Shown piece after piece: positions 1 through 7,476 of a DNA stretch of 64,000 bases; position 1 is the first letter of the stretch; every line of letters starts with the position of its first letter. The notes under the pieces are model-generated. The model saw nothing but the letters and a program-made list of their open reading frames with translations, searched no databases and had not been told where the DNA came from. Source of the stretch: UBA8958 sp964571695 (GTDB lineage Bacteria > Desulfobacterota > Syntrophia > Syntrophales > UBA8958); NCBI GenBank assembly GCA_964571695.1, contig CAZNDG010000009.1, forward strand, positions 23,145 through 87,144, in the 5' to 3' direction. Position numbers and translations under genes: made by a program.

Positions 1-1
1 A

Positions 2-835
2 ACCCTCCTTAACAGTATCCTGGGGGAGAGCATCGCCATTACCAGCCCCAAACCCCAGACGACCCGCAACCGGATCATGGGGATAAAACATCAGGCCGAT
101 GGCCAGATGATCTTCTTGGACACCCCGGGGATTCACGATCCTCATAAGCCTTTGAACGCCGCCATGGTGAAAACGGCGCGCAACGTGGCGGGAGACGTAG
201 ATGTTCTGCTGGTGCTCATCGAGGCGAGAGAGGACATCCACCCCGAGGACCGGGCGCTGCTGGCAACGCTTAAAGCATACGAGCAACGGGCAATCCTGGC
301 CATCAACAAGACGGATCTGGTAAAAAAAGCCGCCCTTCTGCCCCTCATCGACGCGGCCCGGACTATCTTCCCCTGCCGCGCCTTCATTCCCCTGTGCGCC
401 CGCACCGGCGACGGCGTCCCGGTCCTCCTTCAGGAAATCCGGGAACTCCTCCCCGCCGGCCCTCCCTATTTTCCGGAAGACATGCTCACCGACCGTTCGG
501 AGAGATTTATCGCCGCTGAAATCATCAGGGAGAAGATCCTCACCTATACCCACAAAGAGATCCCTTACGCCACGGCCGTCGTCGTGGATGCCTTCAAGGA
601 AGAGGAAGGAAAGGAACTGATCCGCATCGAGGCGACCATAAATGTGGAGCGAGACTCGCAGAAGAAGATCATCATCGGCCGCCGGGGCGCCATGTTGAAA
701 ATGATCGGCACCGCCGCCCGGCTCGAAATGGAACGGTTTTTTGCCGCCCGGATCTTTCTGGCGCTGTTCGTCCGGGTACAGAAGGACTGGACCCACAGCG
801 AACGGCTGATAAAGGAATTCGGCTACGACCAGTGA
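2..835 (+). CDS. era: GTPase Era, 5'-truncated by the window edge
   Basis: Era is a ribosome-assembly GTPase that binds the 3' end of 16S rRNA. The reading frame is open from base 2, so only about 20 N-terminal residues, including the P-loop, lie outside the window. Visible parts are the switch I region (SPKPQTTRNRI), G3 DTPG, G4 NKTD and a C-terminal KH domain (IIIGRRGAMLKMIG, then the usual VRVQKDW ending). The visible 277 residues plus the missing start give the normal length near 300. The downstream gene is convergent. No frameshift is seen. Confidence 0.96.
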   Translation, partial: TLLNSILGESIAITSPKPQTTRNRIMGIKHQADGQMIFLDTPGIHDPHKPLNAAMVKTARNVAGDVDVLLVLIEAREDIHPEDRALLATLKAYEQRAILAINKTDLVKKAALLPLIDAARTIFPCRAFIPLCARTGDGVPVLLQEIRELLPAGPPYFPEDMLTDRSERFIAAEIIREKILTYTHKEIPYATAVVVDAFKEEEGKELIRIEATINVERDSQKKIIIGRRGAMLKMIGTAARLEMERFFAARIFLALFVRVQKDWTHSERLIKEFGYDQ

Positions 836-927
836 ACATATCCTCGGGGACGGCATTCTCGAAACGTCCGAGGCCGATTTGGGGCAAGCCACTTCCACTT
901 CCCGCTGGCGGCGAAGGCCGTTTTTGG

Positions 928-1539
928 TTATTTGGCCGGTCCCGCCGCCTCCTTCGGGGTTCCCGCCGCCAGCGTCCGGATGGCGGCGGCGATCTCAACG
1001 CTCAATCCTCCCAGCATCCGGCTGTGGGCCGCGACCATGGCCGCCGGAGCCGCCTCCTGGATCGATTCCGCCAGGGTCGTGGCGCCGGTACGGATTTTTC
1101 CGTCGGCGGTGGATCGGACCGACCAGAGCGCGCCGAGTCTGGCCTCCGATCCCGGAACAAATTCGAAACGCACGACGTCGATGGCCACCCGGTAGGAGGG
1201 GGCAACCGATACCGACTGGGGAAATACGGACACATACGGCGAGCCCAGGATCACCGCGAGATTTTCGGCCACCATACGGGCGATGTCGTTCTTCAGCGGG
1301 GAGGCCCAGCGGTTGAATTCATCGACCCGCAACTGATTGGGCGTAAAGTTAGACACGATCTGGGGGCGATCCACGGCTTCCGGCACGGAAACGGGGCCGA
1401 CGGTCACGGCAAGATCCGATGCATCCCCTGACGGCACCGCGGTGGGACTCAAGGTGTACAACTGGGGGGCTACGGATGCACATCCGCAGATCAACGCCAC
1501 GAAAACGCAAGCGATTATGGACATTCCGAGTTTTTTCAT
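928..1539 (-). CDS. pqiC: PqiC-family outer-membrane lipoprotein (ABC transport auxiliary)
   Basis: Protein of 203 residues with a lipoprotein signal ending in a lipobox (LICGC, Cys20). It is followed by the PqiC/DUF330 fold, recognisable from the early QLYTLSP motif and the later DRPQIVSNFTPNQLRVDEFNRWASPL stretch (best known part: RPQIV...EFNRWA). PqiC lipoproteins sit in the outer membrane and work with MCE proteins in lipid transport across the periplasm. Its start codon overlaps the pqiB stop by one base (TAATG), so it is the last gene of the four-gene pqi operon. A second PqiC-like gene lies at 20448-21050. Confidence 0.88.
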   Translation of the reverse strand: MKKLGMSIIACVFVALICGCASVAPQLYTLSPTAVPSGDASDLAVTVGPVSVPEAVDRPQIVSNFTPNQLRVDEFNRWASPLKNDIARMVAENLAVILGSPYVSVFPQSVSVAPSYRVAIDVVRFEFVPGSEARLGALWSVRSTADGKIRTGATTLAESIQEAAPAAMVAAHSRMLGGLSVEIAAAIRTLAAGTPKEAAGPAK

Positions 1540-3212
1540 TATGGCTTCTCCTTGGCTTTACCGCTGATCAGGGCCTCCGGATGCTTGTCCATATACTCCA
1601 CAAACACCCGCACGGCCCGGGCGGCCCGTGACACCTCCTGCAGTGCCTCCCGCAGTTCCTGCGTCGCCGGCGCATCGGGACCCACCAGGGTTTTGTCCGT
1701 ATTGGCCAGCACCCGTTCGGCCGACGCCACGGCCCGCTTCAAATTTTCCATCGCCGCCTTTGCCTCCGGCACCACCTCCGCATCGATGCGCCCCAGCAAC
1801 TTGCGGGCGTCCTTGAGCGTTTGATCAAGCCCGGTCAGGGCCGCCTTGGTTTCCTTGCCGATCTCATCAAAGGGGATCTTGTCGATCTTGTCCAGGATAC
1901 CCGTGACCTTCATCTGAAATTCCGCCATCCCACTGGGCATAACCGGCAGGCGCGGGGGACTTTTCGTCCAGTCCACCTGGACCTTGGGGGCACGGGGGAA
2001 GTAATCCAGGGCGATGTAAAGCTGTCCCGTAACGATGTTCCCCAGGCGCAGTTGCGCCCGCAGTCCCTTGTCGATGAGCTTCTGGGTGCTTTTGTCGTCT
2101 TGCCAGACCTGGGCGGGATGATCGCGGATGGCGACCTTTTTATCTCTATCGTCAAGTTGCGAAAAGAAGCGCTCCTCATAATAGGACACCAGGGCATAGG
2201 GTTTGAAGGTGTAGGAATCCGGATCGTAATGAAGGCCGATTTTCTTCACTTCCCCGATCTCGAGCCCCATGTAGGTGAGCGGGGCGCCGATGGACAGGCC
2301 CCGGATGGATTCATCGAAAACGAGGATGAATGGCTCGTCTTTCATTTCATGCTTCGTCGTCGCCGCCTCCTGGTTATCGAAGAGGGCAAAGACGGTATTT
2401 TCCGCCGCCGGGGCACCGGCCTGGGAGTAGGGAGGGGGTTCAAAAGCGATGCCTCCCGCAAGAACCGATGCCAATGACTGGGTGCGGACGAGCAGCCCCT
2501 TGACTCCCATGGAGACGTCGATGCCGCTGGCCTCCCAGAATCGCGTGGCGGTTGTGACGTATTTGTCGTAGGGTGAATTCACGAAGATTTTGATCTCCAT
2601 GGTTTTACCGTCTTTTGCCAGATCGTAGGCGATGACCTGGCCCACATTCAGACGGCGGTAATAAACGGGGGAGCCGTAGCCCAGGGAGCCAAGATCTTCG
2701 GCCTTCAGGATGAACTGCCGCCCGGGATCAGCGCCGGTGATGATCGGCGGGGTATCGAGACCGACGAATACCTTTTCCTTCTCTTTGGATTTTCCCGCTT
2801 CAATGCCGATGTAATTTCCGGAAAGCAGGGTTCCCATGCCGGAAACGCCGCTCATGGTAATCCGGGGATGCATGATCCAGAATTTCGTATCCTTGACGAG
2901 GAGGTTCTTGGCATTCTTGGCGATCTTGGCCGTCACCACGACGTGGGAATAGTCTTCGGAAAGACTGACCGCCGTGACCTGACCGATATTGACGTCCTTG
3001 TATTTGACGAACGTCTTGCCGGCCTCGACACCCTCTGCCACCTTGAAGGAGATCTTGATGGTCGGACCTTCGTTCAGGAATCGCTCCACGGCGATGCCGA
3101 TGCCCACCAGGGCGGCGATGACGGGAATGATCCAGACGACGGAGAAACGCGCACGTTTGCGCGGTGCGGTCGTCGCCTCCGGAATGTCGGCTGTTTGGCT
3201 GGTTTCACTCAT
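1539..3212 (-). CDS. pqiB: PqiB-type protein with three MCE domains
   Basis: Membrane-anchored periplasmic protein of 557 residues. One N-terminal transmembrane helix (VVWIIPVIAALVGIGIAV) is followed by three MCE repeats, at about residues 35-125, 145-240 and 270-410, then a helical, coiled-coil-like tail. E. coli PqiB has the same three-MCE layout and forms a tube spanning the periplasm for lipid movement. The ATG at 3212 was chosen over an upstream in-frame ATG at 3275 because it overlaps the preceding pqiA stop (ATGAGTGA) and yields a normal N-terminus. It is coupled upstream to the PqiA genes and downstream to pqiC. Confidence 0.92.
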   Translation of the reverse strand: MSETSQTADIPEATTAPRKRARFSVVWIIPVIAALVGIGIAVERFLNEGPTIKISFKVAEGVEAGKTFVKYKDVNIGQVTAVSLSEDYSHVVVTAKIAKNAKNLLVKDTKFWIMHPRITMSGVSGMGTLLSGNYIGIEAGKSKEKEKVFVGLDTPPIITGADPGRQFILKAEDLGSLGYGSPVYYRRLNVGQVIAYDLAKDGKTMEIKIFVNSPYDKYVTTATRFWEASGIDVSMGVKGLLVRTQSLASVLAGGIAFEPPPYSQAGAPAAENTVFALFDNQEAATTKHEMKDEPFILVFDESIRGLSIGAPLTYMGLEIGEVKKIGLHYDPDSYTFKPYALVSYYEERFFSQLDDRDKKVAIRDHPAQVWQDDKSTQKLIDKGLRAQLRLGNIVTGQLYIALDYFPRAPKVQVDWTKSPPRLPVMPSGMAEFQMKVTGILDKIDKIPFDEIGKETKAALTGLDQTLKDARKLLGRIDAEVVPEAKAAMENLKRAVASAERVLANTDKTLVGPDAPATQELREALQEVSRAARAVRVFVEYMDKHPEALISGKAKEKP

Positions 3213-3846
3213 TTCGCTTCTCCATGCTCCCGGCGGAATCCCAGATGAGCCGGGGATCAAAGGTTTGGGCCGCAAATATGGTCAATATCACCACGGCGGC
3301 AAAGAATAATATGCCGGCCCGGGGCTGCGCCGCCATGAGGGGCTTGAGCTGTACCAGGGCGACGACGAAGGCAATGACGAAGACATCGAGCATGGACCAG
3401 CGGCCAATGAATTCGACAAGCCGATAAAGTCGGACCCGTTCCCGGTTGCTCTTCGCCGAACGGCGCTGCACCGTAACAAGCAGATAGGCAAGGGCCATGA
3501 GCTTGGCCAGGGGAATCATCACGCTGGCGATCAGGACGATGAGGGCCAGGTGCCATGATCCCGTCAGATACAGTAGTATGACCCCGCCGATGATCGTGTC
3601 CTCGGAAGCTCCGACCAGGGTTGTTGATTTCATGACGGGGATCAGGTTGGCGGGAAGATAGCAGATGGCGGCGGCGATTATGAGGGCCCAGGTGCGCTGG
3701 ATTGCGTCATGACGCCGGTACGCGAGTTCGTGACCGCAACGGGGGCAGTAATTCGCTGCCCCGGACGTCCCGATCCTGGACAACAAACGGCAGTGCCTGC
3801 ACAGCGCCAGACCCGCTTTCATGGCCGATGTTTCTCCGGCCCTCAT
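3205..3846 (-). CDS. pqiA: PqiA-domain membrane protein, second half-size copy
   Basis: Protein of 213 residues with an N-terminal zinc-ribbon-like pair (CRHC...CPRCG) followed by four hydrophobic helices of the PqiA domain. E. coli PqiA carries two such domains in one chain of about 417 residues; here each domain is a separate gene. The start at 3846 is supported by an ATGA overlap with the upstream gene, although ATG 3822 is also possible. It probably anchors or feeds PqiB at the inner membrane (inference from the E. coli operon). Confidence 0.87.
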   Translation of the reverse strand: MRAGETSAMKAGLALCRHCRLLSRIGTSGAANYCPRCGHELAYRRHDAIQRTWALIIAAAICYLPANLIPVMKSTTLVGASEDTIIGGVILLYLTGSWHLALIVLIASVMIPLAKLMALAYLLVTVQRRSAKSNRERVRLYRLVEFIGRWSMLDVFVIAFVVALVQLKPLMAAQPRAGILFFAAVVILTIFAAQTFDPRLIWDSAGSMEKRNE

Positions 3847-4511
3847 TTCTTGGCCTCCCGATCGCCGCCTGCCTGCGGGCCGCCGACCGGCGCCGGCTCA
3901 ACGGAGCCCACCCATTGCACCTGTTCCCAAATCTCTTCCGGATCTAAATTGACGGCAATCATGGTAATGAGAACAATGAGCGCCCCGGTGGCGAACATTC
4001 CCACCCCCACGATGACGGTGGCCAGATCGGCGATCTTGACGAGGGCGACCAGGATTCCGAGCATCATCACCTCGGCCATGGCCCATTCATGGGCCAGTTC
4101 CGCCCACAGCAGCAGTTCTCCCACCCATGCCGGCGCGGGACGATACCATCGGGAGGCAACCAGGACGACGATCGTAAACCCGATATATACCGCCGGGGCA
4201 ATTACGGCGCAGATGGCGACGAGCGCCGCCGTCATCTGCTGGCCCTCCTGCCACATCACCCAGGCGCCGCCGATGATGGTCGTATCGACCTCCCGGCCCG
4301 CCGCCGACAAACCCATGAGGGGAAAGGCATTGGCGAGGATAAAAACTATCGCCGCTCCAATCGCCAGGGCCAGGGTGCGTTCATTGGCCCCCGGTTTGTT
4401 GGCCGCCAGAACCTTGCCGCACCGCCGGCACCGAGCCTTGGCCCGCGGCGGCAGCCGGGGAATGTTCTGGAGCAGATCGCAATCCGGACAGGCAACGGGG
4501 TTAAGGGGCAT
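3843..4511 (-). CDS. pqiA: PqiA-domain membrane protein, first half-size copy
   Basis: Protein of 222 residues beginning MPLNPVACPDCDLL, with paired CxxC motifs (CPDC and CRRC) and four transmembrane segments of the PqiA domain. It is the first gene of the minus-strand pqi operon and overlaps the next pqiA gene by ATGA. The frame extends upstream to a TTG at 4541, but the ATG at 4511 places the zinc ribbon close to the N-terminus as in the family. Together with the following gene it corresponds to one full E. coli PqiA. Confidence 0.85.
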   Translation of the reverse strand: MPLNPVACPDCDLLQNIPRLPPRAKARCRRCGKVLAANKPGANERTLALAIGAAIVFILANAFPLMGLSAAGREVDTTIIGGAWVMWQEGQQMTAALVAICAVIAPAVYIGFTIVVLVASRWYRPAPAWVGELLLWAELAHEWAMAEVMMLGILVALVKIADLATVIVGVGMFATGALIVLITMIAVNLDPEEIWEQVQWVGSVEPAPVGGPQAGGDREAKK

Positions 4512-4720
4512 CCAGCAAACCTTTACCAGCATTATTTTCAAAAGCGGAGGTCGCTTACGTCGGTATTTTATCCGATACCTACTCTAACCTCATATATTGC
4601 TCTTTTTTAATCCTATGGATGGTAATCTACAATGAAAATAGGAAATTGACAAGATTTTCCTGTTGACAAAAGAGAAAAGATATGTGGGAGAGACAATCCA
4701 TTCTATTGGTCCAGGACAAC

Positions 4721-5794
4721 ATGGAAGAATCGAAGCGCAAAGACGTAACCCATATAACCCTCACGGTGCTGTTGATCGCCGTCCTGATCATCGCTGTTTA
4801 CGTAATCCTTCACCCCTTCCTGCCGCCGTTCATCTGGGCGACTACGATCGTGATCACCACCTGGCCGCTGATGTTGCGCACCCAGGAAATACTGGGGGGG
4901 AAACGGGGTCTCGCCGCCCTGGTGATGACCCTGGGCCTGCTGCTGGTCTTCGTGGCACCGTTATGGGCGGCTTTGGCTACCATTGCCGACAACTATCGCC
5001 GGATCGACGAAGTGGCGGCGTCTTTCCGTACGGCGGCCATCCCCCCGCCTCCGTCCTGGATTCAGAATGTGCCGTTGATTGGCTCCAACCTTGCGGCTAC
5101 CTGGCAGGACCTGGCGACCGCCGGCCCGGAAGGGATCATCACGCGGATCAAACCGTATTCGGGACAGGCGGCCAAATGGTTCATCGACCAAGCCGGCAAC
5201 CTGGGGAAGATCCTCGCCCAGTTTCTATTGACCGTGATCATTTCGGCGATCCTGTACACAAGGGGGGAGGTCGCGGCGGCGGGCATCCGTCTTTTCGCCG
5301 GACGCCTGGGGGGACGGCGGGGCGAAGAGATCGTTTTTCTGGCGGAAAAATCGATTCGGGGCGTCGCCATGGGCGTGGTAGTTACAGCCCTGGCCCAGTC
5401 CCTCCTGGGCGGCATCGGCCTGGCGGCGGCCGGTGTCCCGGCGGCCGTGGCGCTCACGGCGGTAATGTTCTTACTTTGTCTGGCTCAGCTTGGACCGGGG
5501 TTGGTCTTGCTTCCCGCCGTCGTATGGCTGTTCTGGAGCGGCCATACCATCGCTGGTTCGCTGCTCCTTGTCTGGACGGCAGGGATCGTCAGCCTCGACA
5601 ATATCCTCCGCCCCATGCTCATCAAAAGAGGTGCGGATCTCCCCCTGCTCCTCGTCTTTGCCGGCGTCATCGGCGGCCTCATCGCCTTCGGCATCGTCGG
5701 CATATTCATCGGTCCCGTAGTGCTGGCCGTAGCCTTCACCCTGCTGAAATCCTGGGTGGAAGCGGACAGGATCCCGCAACCCCCGGATGAATGA
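4721..5794 (+). CDS. AI-2E/PerM-family membrane transporter
   Basis: Membrane protein of 357 residues with a hydrophobic N-terminal pair, a central more polar region, and a C-terminal block of helices of the AI-2E (UPF0118) family, including the conserved GPGLVLLPAVVW and LDNILRPMLIK segments near the C-terminus. Members export varied small molecules or ions; the name comes from a proposed autoinducer-2 role that cannot be assumed here. ATG 4721 has an AGGA just upstream, but ATG 4682 in the same frame would add 13 residues. It is divergent from the pqi operon, and the gene ends 49 bases before the assembly gap. Confidence 0.85.
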   Translation: MEESKRKDVTHITLTVLLIAVLIIAVYVILHPFLPPFIWATTIVITTWPLMLRTQEILGGKRGLAALVMTLGLLLVFVAPLWAALATIADNYRRIDEVAASFRTAAIPPPPSWIQNVPLIGSNLAATWQDLATAGPEGIITRIKPYSGQAAKWFIDQAGNLGKILAQFLLTVIISAILYTRGEVAAAGIRLFAGRLGGRRGEEIVFLAEKSIRGVAMGVVVTALAQSLLGGIGLAAAGVPAAVALTAVMFLLCLAQLGPGLVLLPAVVWLFWSGHTIAGSLLLVWTAGIVSLDNILRPMLIKRGADLPLLLVFAGVIGGLIAFGIVGIFIGPVVLAVAFTLLKSWVEADRIPQPPDE

Positions 5795-5825
5795 ATCATA
5801 ACAATATCCGACGCCACAATCGGTG

Positions 5826-5961
5826 AAATCACCGGAGGTGATTNNNNNNNNNNNNNNNNNNNNNNNNNNNNNNNNNNNNNNNNNNNNNNNNNNNNNNNNN
5901 NNNNNNNNNNNNNNNNNNNNNNNNNNNNNNNNNNNNNNNNNNNAAATCACCGGAGGTGATT
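5826..5961. repeat. Identical 18-base palindromic ends on both sides of the assembly gap
   Basis: Bases 5826-5843 and 5944-5961 are the same 18 bases (AAATCACCGGAGGTGATT), containing a 7-base inverted repeat AATCACC/GGTGATT around GGA. Such identity on both sides of a gap suggests either two contig ends that actually overlap or a repeat array that the assembler could not pass. Confidence 0.9.
5844..5943. other. Assembly gap of 100 N
   Basis: Exactly 100 undetermined bases, the usual placeholder for a gap of unknown size between scaffolded contigs. The true distance between the AI-2E gene and the RND operon is therefore unknown, and any reading frame crossing it is meaningless. Confidence 0.99.
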
Positions 5962-6080
5962 ACTGTTCATAAATGGTTCAGGGATATTCCATTACCGTCA
6001 ATCGAGGCGGAACGATGATCATTCTATCCGCAAAACCTCGCCTTCACGGACCTTTTCGGAAAATCTATGGGCTGTTTTTT

Positions 6081-6109
6081 TTGACAGGACATAGAAAATG
6101 AGTTAAGCT
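6081..6109 (+). promoter_or_regulatory. Sigma70-type promoter for the RND operon
   Basis: TTGACA at 6081-6086, a 17-base spacer and TAAGCT at 6104-6109, ending 29 bases before the adaptor gene start. The -35 is perfect and the -10 weak. A GGGGGG run just upstream of the ATG may serve as the ribosome-binding site. Confidence 0.6.
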
Positions 6110-6138
6110 TCCATCATTTTCATCGGGGGGTATATCTT

Positions 6139-7467
6139 ATGAGCTCGGCAAGCCGTCGCAATTTAATCCCAGAGCGTGATTTTCCAGGGAAAATCGCGTT
6201 TCTTTTATTTTGTTTGCTGCTGTGTTCCGGAATCCCGTGGGGATGTGGAAAGGATCAGAAAGGGGGCATCCAGCGACCGCCGGCCGAGGTGACAGTGGTT
6301 ACGATCTCCCCGAAGGACACGCCCGTAGTGTGGGAGGTCGTGGGACAGACCGAGAGTTCCCATCTGGTGGAAATCCGCTCCCGCGTGGAAGGATTCCTGG
6401 ACAAGCGGGTATATGAGGAAGGTTCTCTGGTGAAAGCCGGGCAGGTCCTGTTCCGGATCGATCCCCGGAATTTTCAGGCCACCCTCCAGCAGGCCAAAGG
6501 AGAGCTGGCCCAGCAGGAGGCCCGCTGGGCCACCGCCAAGGCCAACCTGGCCCGGATCAAGCCCCTGGCAGAACAAAACGCCGTGAGCAAGAAGGATCTT
6601 GATGACGCCACGGGCCAGGAGCAGGCCACCGCCGCCTCAGTCCTGGCCGCCCAGGGCAAGGTCCGGGAAGCGGAGATCAATCTCAGCTATACCGTCATCA
6701 CCTCCCCGGTGACCGGCCTCTCCAGTCAGGCAAAAAAACAGGATGGAACGTATATATCCGCTTCGGACAGCCTCCTGACCTATGTGGCTAAAATGAATCC
6801 CATGTGGGTTACCTTCAGCCTGTCGGAGAATCAGTATCTCAACTCCCTGGAAGAAATCAAAAAAGGCACCCTTCGCTTTCCGCCGGGGGACAAATTCATC
6901 GTGGAGCTGGTCCTGGCCGACGGGTCCATCTACCCCCAAAAGGGCCATCTCATCTTTGCCGATCCCTCGTTCAGCAAGGAGACGGGGACATTTCTCATCA
7001 AGGCCACCATGGATAACGCCAAAGGCATTCTCAAGCCAGGACAGTTCGTTCGGGTCCGTCTCCGGGGAGCCGTCCGCCCCAAGGCCATCGTCGCCCCCCG
7101 GCGGGCGGTCTTCGAAGGGGCCAAGGGCCAGTTCGTCTGGTGCGTGGACAAAAACGGCCGGGCCGAAGTTCGTCATGTAACCGTAGGCGAATGGCATGAT
7201 GAAGACATCTTCATCACCAGCGGCCTGATCCCCGGCGACCGGGTGATTGTCGATGGCGTCATGATGCTCGCCGAGGGAACGCCCGTAAAGATCGTCGAGA
7301 AAAAGACGCCGGCAGCAAGCGGACAGACAGACACAACCGCCGGAAATGTTGCCGCCGCCACTGGCTCCGGCGGAAAACCGGCCGCGGCGGCGCCTCCCGA
7401 AAAGGCGGCAAAGGACGCAGCCATGGCGCCAGCAGCAGGTAAGACCGCCCCTCCGGCAAAGAAGTAG
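6139..7467 (+). CDS. RND efflux periplasmic adaptor (AcrA/MexA type)
   Basis: Protein of 442 residues with an N-terminal signal that ends at a lipoprotein-like cysteine (SGIPWGC), then the membrane-fusion layout: beta strand, lipoyl half (VEGFLDKRVYEEGSLVKAGQVLF), alpha hairpin of about 65 residues, second lipoyl half, beta barrel and membrane-proximal domain. The last 45 residues are an Ala/Pro/Lys-rich tail, longer than usual for AcrA. It links the inner-membrane pump and outer-membrane channel encoded by the next two genes, 9 and 4 bases apart, as one operon. Confidence 0.95.
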   Translation: MSSASRRNLIPERDFPGKIAFLLFCLLLCSGIPWGCGKDQKGGIQRPPAEVTVVTISPKDTPVVWEVVGQTESSHLVEIRSRVEGFLDKRVYEEGSLVKAGQVLFRIDPRNFQATLQQAKGELAQQEARWATAKANLARIKPLAEQNAVSKKDLDDATGQEQATAASVLAAQGKVREAEINLSYTVITSPVTGLSSQAKKQDGTYISASDSLLTYVAKMNPMWVTFSLSENQYLNSLEEIKKGTLRFPPGDKFIVELVLADGSIYPQKGHLIFADPSFSKETGTFLIKATMDNAKGILKPGQFVRVRLRGAVRPKAIVAPRRAVFEGAKGQFVWCVDKNGRAEVRHVTVGEWHDEDIFITSGLIPGDRVIVDGVMMLAEGTPVKIVEKKTPAASGQTDTTAGNVAAATGSGGKPAAAAPPEKAAKDAAMAPAAGKTAPPAKK

Positions 7468-7476
7468 GGGGACGCC

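Noticed and set aside
5471..5950. Reading frame running through the N stretch
   Set aside because: The middle is undetermined sequence and the rest is antisense to the AI-2E permease.
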